DNA of 64,000 nt from Triplophysa rosa (taxonomy: Eukaryota > Chordata > Actinopteri > Cypriniformes > Nemacheilidae): positions 16,797,223-16,861,222 of the forward strand of contig NC_079907.1 of assembly GCF_024868665.1 (NCBI RefSeq), in the 5' to 3' direction. Both the position numbers and the translations under genes were made by a program. Positions 1-11,127 of the stretch are shown here, one piece after another; the first letter of the stretch is position 1; each line of letters starts with the position of its first letter. A model generated the notes under the pieces. The model was not told where the DNA came from. It searched no databases and was given only the letters and a program-made list of their open reading frames with translations.

Positions 1-2057
1 GCAGCACATATGCAGTAAAGTAGTCCCATTAAAAGTGATTGATTAATGGATGGATTCAATGCTCTACCACTTCCCAAGTGCATAATGTCTGTCTGGCCCA
101 CCTTCTCGTGTAATCAAAAGTATTGACTGGCGCCCGACTTCCTTCTGTGGTTTTCTTTAACCAAGGTGGGATCATGCCCTCCAGGGTGAGCTGGCAAAAA
201 GAGACCCCATTCTTGCTCCAAACAGTTCATTGAAATAATGCTTCATTCCTCCTGAAGAGTGATGAAATTAAAAGCTCCTGTATCATGTATACTTGCATGC
301 CTTTGGTATGTCATAGAATAAAGCAAAGAAGCTGTGGAAAGAGATTAATTATTGCTTACAGTATTCTACAAAGATACTCTAAAATGGCCTGGACACATTT
401 GTTGGTAGCCCTTAGAAAAGTTAATACATATGTAACGGGGTATTTAGACCCGCCTGGTAGGGGAATTAGTTAGGGCTGCCCTGGTGGACTGAGTAACGTA
501 AGGATCTTAGTCCCCGCCCTTAGTGCTTTTAGTCTCTTTACACGCTTATGCATGTACGTTGTCTCCTACCTTATTGATACATATCACTTCAGACCGGCAA
601 GGACAGGCTTCAGTTAGAGTAATATCACGAAATGGCTTCCTGAAGTAAAGGTGTATGTGAGACACAGTTTTACACATCCCTCCCTTCCCGAGTCTAATAA
701 GATAGGTGAGACGCCCTGACAGCCCTCAACAATACGGTTTCACTGCAGGCAAGTAACCAAAAACGAAACAAATTTATTTTCTTCTTATTTTTCTCTGAAA
801 CAAAGATTACTTTTAGTTGGGCACTGAAATAAAATAATGAAAACAGAAAAAGTTGCAGTATGTGTGATTCTTTTACACCCACTATAACCCAACCACTTTC
901 AATATAACAGTAGGAATTATTTTTCTTTTAAAGTAACAAATCCCAGTAGCACTTCAGAAAGGGAAACACTTAAAATTCCTCATGAATTCCATTTAGAATG
1001 AGATTCACTGTTCAATCTGTTAATTTCAACAAAATCAAGTTTGAAAAAAAACAACAACAATGGTATACACAATGAAATTTCACAATTGAACGACAAATCA
1101 CTCACAGATCACTTTATGTTCTGTCGTTCAGCAAAACCCAATTTACTGTCCATCGAATCACAATATTGACAAATAGTAAATTGGAAATACCAGTCTGTGG
1201 AACGATGAGTGGAAATGCGTTGTCTCGACGTAGCGTGCGTTGAAATTAACTTTAGTAGTGTAGTTGACTCACTCAACCCCAATGATATGTCTGGGAAGTT
1301 GGGTATATCAAGCAATGAATCAAACACATGAATCAAACTGAGATGAATCAAACTGAGATGTGGTTAGAGTGGCAGGGCAACCAAAAATAATCTGGAAATT
1401 CTTATCTTCCAAAAACAAATCTCTCTTCGTTAACTGCAGCATACAGCAGTCTCTGTCTCACGTGCAAAGACACGAGTTGAACACGGACAAATGCGTGATT
1501 AGTCTGTTTCAATAACGCTGTTTCACCATCAAAACGTAATGAGCGCAATACTCAGGCAACAAGTGATCGGATCTCTTCAAACGTCACAATTCAAACAAAA
1601 AAAACACATTTTATGCACTCACACGGTCGTTGTAACCGTAATAAAGTTACTGCGTCACTCCGGCAGCTGATGCGGCCCACGAAGCAAAAATGACACAAAA
1701 CAAAATCCTCAACTGCGAAATGTGGGTCACAGTTCGCAAAAACACTAGGTGATGTCATCTTTTATTCGACTAGAGCTCTGATACAGTACTATTAAAGCAA
1801 CTTTATCAACCGAGCTTCTCGAGCACGACACGACACTCACTTCTGTTTGCGACACTCTCGTGCACCGCACTCTTCTTCGCATCCTCTCGCAACACACGCA
1901 AAACCAGTCCATCTGTCAAAATAAAAGTCTCCCAAAAATAATCACAATAATATATACCCGTTACACATAATTGGATTATAGTGATATTTCAAACTAATTA
2001 GTTTATTTAATTAGCATCACACGTGTATCCAATCTTGTAATCAGTCATTCTGCCTAT
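1..2057. other. No gene recognised; AT-rich non-coding DNA
   Basis: I see no protein domain, RNA gene or bounded transposon here. The only open frames are short and unconvincing. A 16-bp direct tandem duplication (GAATCAAACTGAGATG type) lies at about 1,330-1,360. The 5' terminal inverted repeat expected for the Tc1 element that follows could not be found in this stretch, so the Tc1 copy is probably truncated at its 5' end or that end has decayed. Confidence 0.5.
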
Positions 2058-2578
2058 TTAAACAGTAGAAAAGTAGTCACTGTGCTGTTTGGTATCATTG
2101 TGTGCACCACACTGAACATGGACGAGAGAAAGCAAAGGATAGAGTTGTCGGAGGAGCTCAGAAAGAAAATAATAGACAAGCATGGTAAAGGTAAAGGCTA
2201 CAAGACAATCTCCAAGCAGCTCAATGTTCCTGTGACAACAGTTGCAAATATTATTAAGAAGTTTAAGGTCCATGGAATTGTAACCAACCTCCCTGGGCGT
2301 GGCCGCAAGAGGAAAATTGACCCCAGATTGAACAGAAGGATAGTGCGAATGGTAGAAAAAGAACCAAGGATAACTGCCAAACAGATACAAGCTGAACTCC
2401 AAGGTGAAGGTACGTCAGTTTCTGATTGCATCATCCGCCGCTTTTTGAGCAAAGTGGACCTCATGCAAGAAGACCCAGGAGAAAGAAAAACATAAAATTC
2501 ATATTAAATTAATTTAATATTGACAAGCCACAATCCTTTCGGGAGAATGTCCTTTGGACAGATGAGTCAAAATTCGAG
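2058..2578 (+). pseudogene. Tc1-like transposase, N-terminal part (fragment 1 of 3)
   Basis: This is the DNA-binding half of a Tc1/mariner transposase, the enzyme that cuts and pastes the element at TA sites. The likely start is the ATG at 2,118 (MDERKQRIELSEEL), because the text just upstream is typical Tc1 5' untranslated sequence. The open frame runs to 2,495 and shows two helix-turn-helix blocks: the first with KTISKQLNVP and the second with ITAKQIQAEL, separated by the basic GRGRKRK hook. After a stop, homology resumes at about 2,530 in the catalytic domain (NVLWTDESK), which contains the first catalytic aspartate. The gene then ends abruptly at TT 2,579-2,580, where DIRS copy A is inserted; the next part is at 8,687. 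It is a decayed, interrupted copy and cannot make an active enzyme. Confidence 0.88.
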
Positions 2579-2580
2579 TT

Positions 2581-2785
2581 CCCTTTCTGTCGGTCTCTCG
2601 ACGTTGTGTCGAACCGACAGAATGGGGTTTGTCTTGAGAACCTATAATCTTCTGAGTATTTAGAAAAGGCCAATGAAAATTGGCGAATGAAATTTGCATG
2701 CCGGGCTCCTCCCCGGATGTCCGGGTATAAGAGGGAAGCCGGCGTGCTCATTCATTCACCTTTTGTTCTTCAGAGCCTACGCATC
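2581..2785 (+). repeat. DIRS copy A left inverted terminal repeat
   Basis: The repeat starts CCCTTTCTGTCGGTC and contains a short self-complementary stem (CTGTCGGT pairing with ACCGACAG at 2,587-2,623). It is the reverse complement of about 8,455-8,640 at the other end. A TATA-like GTATAAGAG at about 2,725-2,733 lies in the repeat, where a DIRS promoter would be expected; that role is inferred. Confidence 0.8.
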
Positions 2786-2967
2786 TGGTGAGCTTCTCTA
2801 TGATCTGGGTGATCATTCTTTCTGCTGGAATCTACGACGTGGACAGCGGACAGTCCCTTCCAGCAGTGACTCTCCCCTGGGCGTCTCGGCAGTTCCGGAG
2901 GTGTTCGAGCAAATTTCCTTTTCTAAAAGAGCAAATTTCTCCAGCGTGGCTTGTCCCGCTGTTCTCA

Positions 2968-4810
2968 TGGGTGCAACACACTCAACGAGGAAGGGGGACG
3001 GACACAATGCCTGTTTCCAGTACGCTGAGGCAGACGTTGTGGATACGTCCTGCCCGCACTGCGGGCGGTGACGATTCAGACGTTGCGTCACAGGTGGCTG
3101 TGTTCCCACGGGACTCAGCCACCACCTCGTTTGCTCCTCGTTCCGTGGCGGCAGGACTACGGCCCTGCTATCGGCTATGGCAAGCATCGAGGGTGATATG
3201 AGGATTACTGTGAGCGATAATCCGCCAGCCACGGCTCACGGACCGTTCACACCTCGTCTCGCTCATCTGACCGTTCCCCAAAAAGACGGTCCGCCGTCTT
3301 ATTCCTCAATCACGTATTCGGACACGATGCGTGATGATGAGATTTCTCTTGCAGCATCGGGGGGTGACGTACTGCCATCCGAATCCGACGATTCCTCGGG
3401 CTCCCTCCCTCGGGGGGTCGAGCCCAGGAAAAAGCAGATGTCGAGATGTCGGCCATGCTTTCCCGGGCCGGCGTGACTGTTGGGTTGCAGTGCCCGCACT
3501 GCCTCTCCCGGCGCTCGCGGCTGGCTACATGGCGCCTCTGGTTTGGGCGCGGCTCCGAGCCGCGCCCGCCCCCAGTGCCGTGTTTACCGGAAGTGCATGA
3601 GGAACTTTGTAAGACCTGGAACGCCCCTTCCCGGCACGTTTCACGTCAAACAAAGTTCTGTCACCCTCTCTTCCCTCGAGGTTGAGACAGCTGGAGGATA
3701 CGTCGGTGTCCCCAAGGTGGAGTATGCCACCGCGGTGCACTCGTGCCCTTAGGTGGCGGCCACCTGGGGGGGCTCGACCTAGACTCCCGTCCAAAGCATG
3801 TGGTGTCTCGGCATCTCTGGTGTCGAGAGCTTACATTGCGGCGGACCAAGCTGCCTCCTCTCTCCACGCTATGGCTCCTGCCAGGCCAGGGCGTTGAGAA
3901 AGCTCCACAAGGGTAAGACCGACCCAGCGCTCATGCAGGAACTCTGCGCCGCCACCGACCTCGCTCTACGGGCGACCAAGGTGACCACGCGGGCCCTGGG
4001 TCAGACGATGTCCACACTTGTGGTCCATGAGAAACTCCTCTGGCCAATCCTTGCGCAGATGAGTAACGCTGAGAAGGTCCGCTTTCTCGACGTACCCGTC
4101 TCGCAAGGGGGGGCTGGTTGGTGTTACTGTCAAACCGCAGCGGCCCCGCTCACCCCCCGCCCATCGGGGGGGGCGCGAGACCCGCACGCGGCCTCCCCGG
4201 AGGGTTCTCGACAGTAAGAAGCAGTCCTCCGTGCCGCAACTCGGCCGCCTCGGCCATCGAGTCCAGTGCACTGTCTGCTTCCCAGCAGCCCTGGTCCTCT
4301 TCAACGCCCTCCAGCTCTGGCGCCCCCCACTCAGGCGGCCCCCCCTAGAGGAGACAGCGAAGAGGAGACCATCGCCCCATCAGCAGCCGCGGCGCAGCGG
4401 CCGTCATGGGAACACCTCAGGGGGATCGAGGCTACCATTGGGCCCGACCCCAGCTACATCGCTGGGAAGTCGGATAGGGACGGATCCTGCCCCTTCTCTC
4501 CATCTGCTGGCCCCCTCCGGGGGGCTGGCGCCCACTTACTCTCAAAAAAGGAGAGTTTCCTCTCTCTCTGGGTTACCACAGCCGCTCTCACCCTCTGCAC
4601 GACGGTGAACGGCAAACTCGACGTTGCGTCATGGCAAAGCGCAATGTCGAGTATAAACACCAGCCCTCAGCACTCTCAGTCGGACAGTGCATTGAGCTGC
4701 GCAGTCGCCAGGCAGGAAAAACGGCAGAGCCGATCTCCTCCCCGGGGGACCTCCCCCGGCATGGAATCCGTACTGCTAGCCATCGAACCACCCCCCGGGG
4801 GACGATGAAA
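2968..4810 (+). pseudogene. DIRS copy A gag-like ORF1 region
   Basis: This is the region between the left terminal repeat and the reverse transcriptase, where DIRS elements encode a Gag-like particle protein. The start is chosen at ATG 2,968 (MGATHSTRKGDG), which aligns with the conserved segment in copies B and C. A cysteine pair CPHCGR at about 3,050-3,065 matches the second half of the zinc-binding motif that is complete in copy B. Downstream, homology runs through several frames (for example MSAMLSRAG near 3,446 and the tract near 3,798-4,217), so the gene carries multiple frameshifts. It overlaps no other gene. Function is inferred from position and from conservation among the four copies here, not from a recognised Gag fold. 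Confidence 0.65.
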
Positions 4811-4949
4811 AAGATCGTACCTTAGTTCCGTCTCATTCTGGGAGCCTGTCCGGCTTCCCAGGCTGTCAGACTGGCTAGGGAAGACGATCCGGTTACGCGA
4901 TCCAGTTGCCTCACGCTCGCCAAGTTCAGCATCCAATGTACCTCAGTCA

Positions 4950-6240
4950 GAGGCTAGGATGTTCCCGTACTTCGGGCCAAGGTCGCCACCCTTCTGGTGA
5001 AGGGAGTGATCGAGCCCGACTCACCAGCCGAGATGTTCAATGGGTTTTACAGCCTGTACTTCATTGTCCCCAAGAAAGGCGGGGGGTTGCGCCCTATCTT
5101 GGGTCTGTGTGTTCTGAACAGGCACCTACACTTAGTTGCCTTTCAGGTTGATCACGCAGAAGCGCATCCTGATGTCCGTCAGGTGTCAGGACCGGTTCAT
5201 GGCAGTCGACCTGAAGGACACGTACTTCATGTCTCGATCCTCCCTCGACATCGGCCGTTCCGACGGTTCGCGTTCGAGGGACGGGCATATCAGTACAGGG
5301 TCTCCACGAGTCTTTACGAAGGTCGTGGAAGCCGCCATCCTTCCCCGTAGGGAAGGAGGTGTGCGGGTACTAACTATCTCGACGACTGGCTCAAGTTTTG
5401 GCACACTCTCGAGATCTGTTGTGTACACACAGGGACCTGGTGCTCCGGCACCTAGATCGGTGGGGCTACAGGTCAACTGAGAAGAGAGCAAGCTCTCCCC
5501 GGTGCAGAGCATCCTCTTTCTCGGTATGGAACTCGACTCTGTCCTCACGAGCGGCCCTGCTCACCCCCTGGGGGGGGTGCGAGACCCGCGACGAGGAAGC
5601 CCGCACCCTCGCGGCCTCCCAGAGGCGCGTGACTGATTAGCGCGCCCGATCAGTGTTGAACTGCCTGAAGCTCAGACAGTCAGCGGTCCCCCTGTAACAA
5701 GAGGCTCCTGGGATACATGGCATCCTCGGCGGGGGGGTCCCCCTCGGGTCGATGCACATACGACCGCTCCAACACTGGCTGAAGAGTCAAGTTCCTTGGA
5801 GAGCGTGGCACACCGGCAGCAGGCGTATGGTCACACGCTTTTCTGCCGACACACCCTAACCCCCTGGTCTCCATGATCTTCTTGCGGACAGGGGTCCCCT
5901 TTGGGATGCCTCCCTGCAAGGTTGGAGTGCCGTGTGCAACGGGCAAGCAGTGTCGGGGCAGTGGACGGTCCCCCGCCTGCGTTGGCATTTCAACTGCCTA
6001 GAGTTGTTGGTTGTGCTACTTGCATTGAGGAGGCTACTACCTCTCGTGCAGGGAAGCACGTGCTGGTCCGGTCGGACAGCACAGCTGCTGTGGCGTATTC
6101 TTTCACTCACAGCAGCTAACATGATTCGCCCGACGCCTCCTCCTCTGGAGTCAGCAGGTGATCAGCTCCCTGCGAGCCACACACATCCCAGGCGTCCTGA
6201 ACCAGACAGCCGATGCGCTCTCTCGTCAGTTGACGCCTTG
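4950..6240 (+). pseudogene. DIRS copy A reverse transcriptase / RNase H
   Basis: The RT polymerises DNA from the element RNA and RNase H removes the RNA. RT fingers (VIEPDSPAEMF, FIVPKKGGGLRPI) are visible from 4,997, then a frameshift near 5,130; the palm motif FRRFAFEGRAYQYRV is at about 5,265-5,300 and the catalytic YLDDW at 5,375-5,389. YLDDW is out of frame with the preceding block because one base is missing after GTACTA at 5,371. RNase H is recognisable by HVLVRSDSTAAVAY (about 6,057-6,098) and by ATHIPGVLNQTADALSRQ (about 6,178-6,231), separated by stops. Copy C has the same YLDD frameshift and the same truncated RNase H frame (ending FTHSS). No integrase of the retroviral type follows; the recombinase does. 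Confidence 0.85.
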
Positions 6241-6639
6241 CGGAGAGTGGCGACTCCCTCCCCGCGCAGCAGGCTCATTTGGGGCAGTTTGGCCAGGCAC
6301 AGGTGGTCCTGTTGCCTCACCGGACTCCACCCATTGTCCGCTTTGGTACTCCCTGTCCGAGGTACCCTCGGCACGGATGACCTTGCGCACAGCTGGCAGT
6401 GGGACAAGCGGAAGTACGCTTCCCCCCAGTGAGCCTCATTGCACAGGGCCTGTGCAAGGCCAGGGAAGGGGAGCATCAAATGGTACTAGTTACTCCTCTT
6501 TGGCCTAACCAGGACTTGGTTCTCGGAGCTGAGGCTCTGACAACAACTCCCCCCTGGCCGCTCCCCCTGGCGGACAGCTTCCCCAGGGGAAGGGGCACGT
6601 TACGGCATCCCAGGCAAAACCTGGTCTCCATGTCTGGAC

Positions 6640-7625
6640 AGGACGAGGAGATCCTGAGTGACCCACCCCCGGTCCGGTAGGGACGTCACTCAGACTAGGG
6701 CTTCGGCCACTGGGCGGCTATACGCCCATAGGTGGCGCCTCTTCTCGTCCTGGTGCTCTTCTCGACAAGAAGACCCGCGGAGTTGCTCGGTCGGGTACGA
6801 GCTGTCCCGTCCTCAAGAGAGACGGGGGAGTAACCTCTCCCCCTCCACACTGGGAATGTATGTAGCCGCTACGGCCGCTCATCATGACCCAAGTGCTGGG
6901 TTGCCTCTGGGACAGCACGACCTGGTCATTAGGTTCCTAAGGGGCGCGAGAGGGTGACCACCTTACCCGCGCTCCGTAACCTCTTGCGACCTAGGTGGCG
7001 GGCCTCAAGAGGCCCCGCCCCCTTCGAGCCTCTCGGGGTTGCCGCTCTTTCTCAGTCTTGATAAAGACGGCTTTCCGCAGGGCGCTCACCTCCAAGAGGG
7101 TAGGGGATCTACAAGCACCCTCCGTGTCCACAGATTGCCTAGAACTCGGGGCCGGGATTCTCACGTTATCTTGAGTCCCCGCCCCGGTTACGTGCCCAAG
7201 GTTCCCACCACTCTCCCGAGAGACCAGGTGGTGAACCTGCAGGCGCTCCCCACCGGGGAGGAAGACCCAACCTATCCGTGCTGTGTCCAGTACGCGCACG
7301 GCGCCTCTACTTGGACCGCACGCAGAGCCCAGAAGCTCTGAGCAGCTCTTTGTCTGTTTCGGAGGTCAGCAGGAGGGCTGTCTCCAAACAGAGGCTGGCG
7401 CACTGGATCGTGGATGCCCTCGTTAGGGCATACCGATCTCATTTCGCCCCTGCCCGTTGGGGGTGAGGCTCACCCCTCGTGGGCACTGGCTCAGGGCACC
7501 TCTCTGGCAGACATCTGCGGAGCTGCGGGTTGGTCTATGCCTAACAACTCCGTGAGGTTCTAATACCTACGCGCGGAACCGGTGTCAGCCCACATCCTGG
7601 CAAGGTGTGGGACCGGCAGCCGGTA
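6640..7625 (+). pseudogene. DIRS copy A tyrosine recombinase (catalytically dead)
   Basis: This gene should integrate the circular DNA intermediate. The N-terminal core-binding part is readable (TRASATGRLYAHRWRLFSSW from about 6,695; NLSPSTLGMYVAATAAHH), then an in-frame TGA follows RGARG at 6,955-6,957. The first catalytic arginine block (SKRVGDLQ) is present at about 7,092-7,115. The HxxR block found in copies B and D (HSTRG) is missing: about 19 nt are deleted near 7,462-7,475. The nucleophilic tyrosine codon is replaced by TAA at 7,561-7,563 (RF-stop where B and D read RFYN). Copy C has the identical deletion and stop, so the damage predates the spread of this lineage. Confidence 0.85.
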
Positions 7626-8303
7626 GGGCGTACGCCTGCGGAAGCCCTTCCCCCTCCGGGGGGAGCTGTGGAGATCCCGCCTCACTTCTTTCTCCTCGGG
7701 TAAAGAACAGGCATTCCATCCATCACTAAGCACCCTTCCAGGGGACAGGCTGGGCAGAGCAGCCCTGCCCCTTTAGGCCGGGGAACAGTTGAGTTATCTC
7801 CCACATAGCTCTAACCGGACCTAGTGCTCCAGACGTGGTAACACCCCCTCCGTGGGCTGTTCCGTCTGATGTATCCTCATGAATGGTTCCCACCTTGGCA
7901 ACCCATGACCTCCCCAGGTGGACTCCAACCTTGCGGTTAACTCCTGTCCGCACTTTCTTCCCATGAGTTCTCCCCTGATGGTGAGACCATGTGGTGTCTC
8001 CACTAATTGCTCCCTACGGTAGGTAGTGGCCTTTGCAGCGTTTTTCCCCCAGGGGGAATAATGCTTACCCAGTGGCCCGTACGGTGCCGGGCGGCTTCTC
8101 GCCATTTAGAGAATTAGGCCTCCGCCCGTGACGGCCGGCGTTAAGGGGCTTCCCAACTTTTTGTGGAAAGCTCTGGATCCCCCTTCCTCTCCACTGGAGG
8201 GTCATAATTTCGCGTTAGCGTCTTCGTCTGACTCGCCCAGGCCAGTCAACGTCGCTCCGCAGAGATTGTGACGCGGCTCAGTGCTGTGGCGTTTTCCATA
8301 GGA
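7626..8303 (+). other. DIRS copy A 3' non-coding region
   Basis: This stretch lies between the end of the recombinase gene and the internal complementary region. It aligns with copy C (48,320-48,995 on the other strand), copy B (27,720-28,425) and more loosely copy D (61,660-62,350). Short open frames occur on the antisense strand in A and C but not in D, so I do not call a gene. Confidence 0.6.
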
Positions 8304-8410
8304 ACCCCATTCTGTCGGTTCGACACAACGTCGAGAGACCGACAGAAAGGGAACGTCTTGGTTACGGATGTAACCTCGGTTCCCTGATGGAGGGAACGAG
8401 ACGTTGTGTC
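8304..8410 (+). repeat. DIRS copy A internal complementary region (ICR)
   Basis: The left half (to 8,351) is the reverse complement of the left end of the element, and the right half (from 8,354) is the reverse complement of its right end. The two halves meet at AA (8,352-8,353), the complement of the TT found at the integration junctions. In the accepted DIRS replication model the ICR templates circle formation by bridging both ends. Two palindromes are visible in the right half: GTTACGGATGTAAC and GGTTCCCTGATGGAGGGAAC. Confidence 0.85.
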
Positions 8411-8454
8411 CCTCATGCCACAACACTGGCCGCCCACCCCAGCGGTCGGGGGAG

Positions 8455-9149
<695 letters not shown>

Positions 9150-9768
9150 GTGCAGGGCACAATGAAATCTCAAGACGATCAAGGCATTCTGGAGCGAAAC
9201 GTACTGCCCGGTGTCAGAAAGCTCTGTCTCAATTGCAGGTCATGGGTCCTCTAACAGGATAATGACCCAAAACACAGCTAAAATCACCCAAGAATGGATA
9301 AGAACAAAACATTGGACTATTCTGAAGTGGCCTTCTATGAGTCCTGATCTGAATCCTATCGAACATCAATGGAAAGAGCTGAAACTTGCAGTCTGGAGAA
9401 GGCACCCATCAAACCTGAGACAGCGGGAAAAGTTTGCTCCGGAAGAGTGGGCCAAACTACATGTTAACAGGTGCAGAAGTCTCATTGAGAGCTACAGAAA
9501 ACGTTTGCTTGCAGTGATTGCCTCTAAAGGTTGTGCAACAAAATATTAGGTTAGGGGTCCCATTATTTTTATCCATGATATTTTCATTTGTTTTATTTAC
9601 AATATTATGCTGAATAAAAAATCAAAAGCAAAGTCTGATTTCTATTAAATATGGAATAAACAATGGTGGACGCCAATTACTTTTGTCAGTTTCAAGTTAT
9701 TTCAGAGAAAATTGTGCATTCTTCATTTTTTGTGGAGGGGTACCAACAAATTTAAGAACGTCTGTACA
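9150..9768 (+). pseudogene. Tc1-like transposase C-terminal part and 3' end (fragment 3 of 3)
   Basis: Reading starts with QGTMKSQDDQGILERNVLP and goes through the second catalytic block (DNDPKHTA near 9,258-9,280), then SPDLNPIEHQW with the third catalytic residue Glu at 9,361-9,363, and ends CATKY-stop at 9,549. A small deletion in the DNDPKHTA block shifts the frame between the second Asp and the Glu, so the enzyme is dead independently of the two insertions. The 3' end, with CCAACAAATTTAAGAACG up to about 9,768, looks like the outer part of a Tc1 terminal inverted repeat. The matching 5' repeat was not found. Confidence 0.85.
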
Positions 9769-10517
9769 TGACAAAAATATAATTTGTAGTAGGAATCTAA
9801 AGATAAAAATGATTCTACTTTTAGATAATGTGATCTGATTACTTGATGCATACTACATGCAGTCAGTTTTTTTTCTATTCTAAATGGGGACATAAACATC
9901 TTCCATCTAACAGGAAAAAAATATTTTAAATGGATGCTCAACCAAAAAATTAAAATTCTTTCACAAATTACTCCAATTACTTTATTTCATACTATGATTC
10001 TCAGTGATGTCCCAGAAATGCCAGTTGTTAAAAATGTCCAAATATCTTTGTGTTCATAAGAACAAAGACATGAGTAAGGGTGAGCAAATGATGACAGAAT
10101 TTGCAGTCTGGCTTGTGAATATAAATAATTACATTTAATAATTAAAAACATTTTCCATTTAGAACTTTTTATCTTGATTTGTTTTATCTGTACATCTTTT
10201 TCCTTCGATTTCCCAATGTTACATAAGGAAAAATTAGTCAGATTTAACTAACCTCTGGGGACAGATCTGCTCCCGAAGGATTGTTAAGCAGATAAACAAC
10301 GTCACACTCACACACACACACAGGCTCTGTACTGGAACCATAACAGACGTGCAACATATTAATTCAGCAGTGTATATTTGAGTAGAGAGTCTAGCTATGT
10401 GTGGGCCATGGTAGAAAATAACCTCACCAACACACATGCACACACTCTGTGTGTCAATCCATTCTGCCTCCTGCCTGTCATCGTAGACCACTTTCACTCA
10501 CCTCCTCCTGCAACCCA

Positions 10518-10571
<54 letters not shown>

Positions 10572-11127
10572 ACTCCTTTCTCCCCAAAAACCTGCTCCGG
10601 CTCATGCCATGTCTCTTTTTTAATGGCGCTAGAGTCGTGTTCCCCATTCTCACACAAGCCCCATCTACAGGATCTTTCACATGTAAGATTAAAAATGGGT
10701 AAATTTTTCTGCCCTGTTTATATGGTTTTTATATCGTTAGACTTTGTTTCATAGCCTGGGTTCGAGCTAACTGCACCCCCCAAGGAGGTTAAAACAAACT
10801 TAGGAAAAGCGGTTTGCAGAATCAAGTTACAGAGTAAGGCCTGTCATGTGATTGTGGTGGAAACAGGTGATACATGTATGGAATTGAGATGTCTGGTACT
10901 GTTTTGCTTTACATTTGTATGTGCTATATTTTTCTCTGTGATGAGGGGGAAACTTAATAAAAAATACGTCGCACTTTTAGATTGTGGTCTCTCCAGTCTG
11001 TTTAATTGTAGGCCTATTTTCAACAGATGTGGCTGTTATGATCATGCGAGCATCTGTTTGCCAGTGTTAAGTTTTCTTTGTTACTTTCTAGTCTTTTTCC
11101 AAGTTAGTTCCTAGAAGATAGCAAAAT
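9769..11127. other. No gene recognised; simple sequence
   Basis: No coding region is supported. The stretch holds a short CA run (about 10,305-10,322), the long poly-C tract annotated separately, and at about 10,070-10,105 the antisense of a common fish interspersed repeat (GTGAGCAAATGATGACAGAA type). Proline- or glycine-rich open frames here are products of the C run. Confidence 0.5.
10519..10570 (+). repeat. Homopolymer of 52 C
   Basis: An uninterrupted run of 52 cytosines follows CCTCCTCCTGCAACCCAT. The C strand could form i-motif and the G strand G-quadruplex structures. The exact length is uncertain because such runs are error-prone in sequencing and assembly. Confidence 0.9.

Noticed and set aside
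7821..8105. Antisense ORF of 94 codons conserved between DIRS copies A and C (48,513-48,803)
   Set aside because: The two copies are almost identical, so conservation is expected by descent. The frame is not kept in copy D and has no recognisable motif.
10378..10754. Proline-rich and glycine-rich ORFs over the C52 tract
   Set aside because: They are direct translations of a homopolymer and have no other coding signal.
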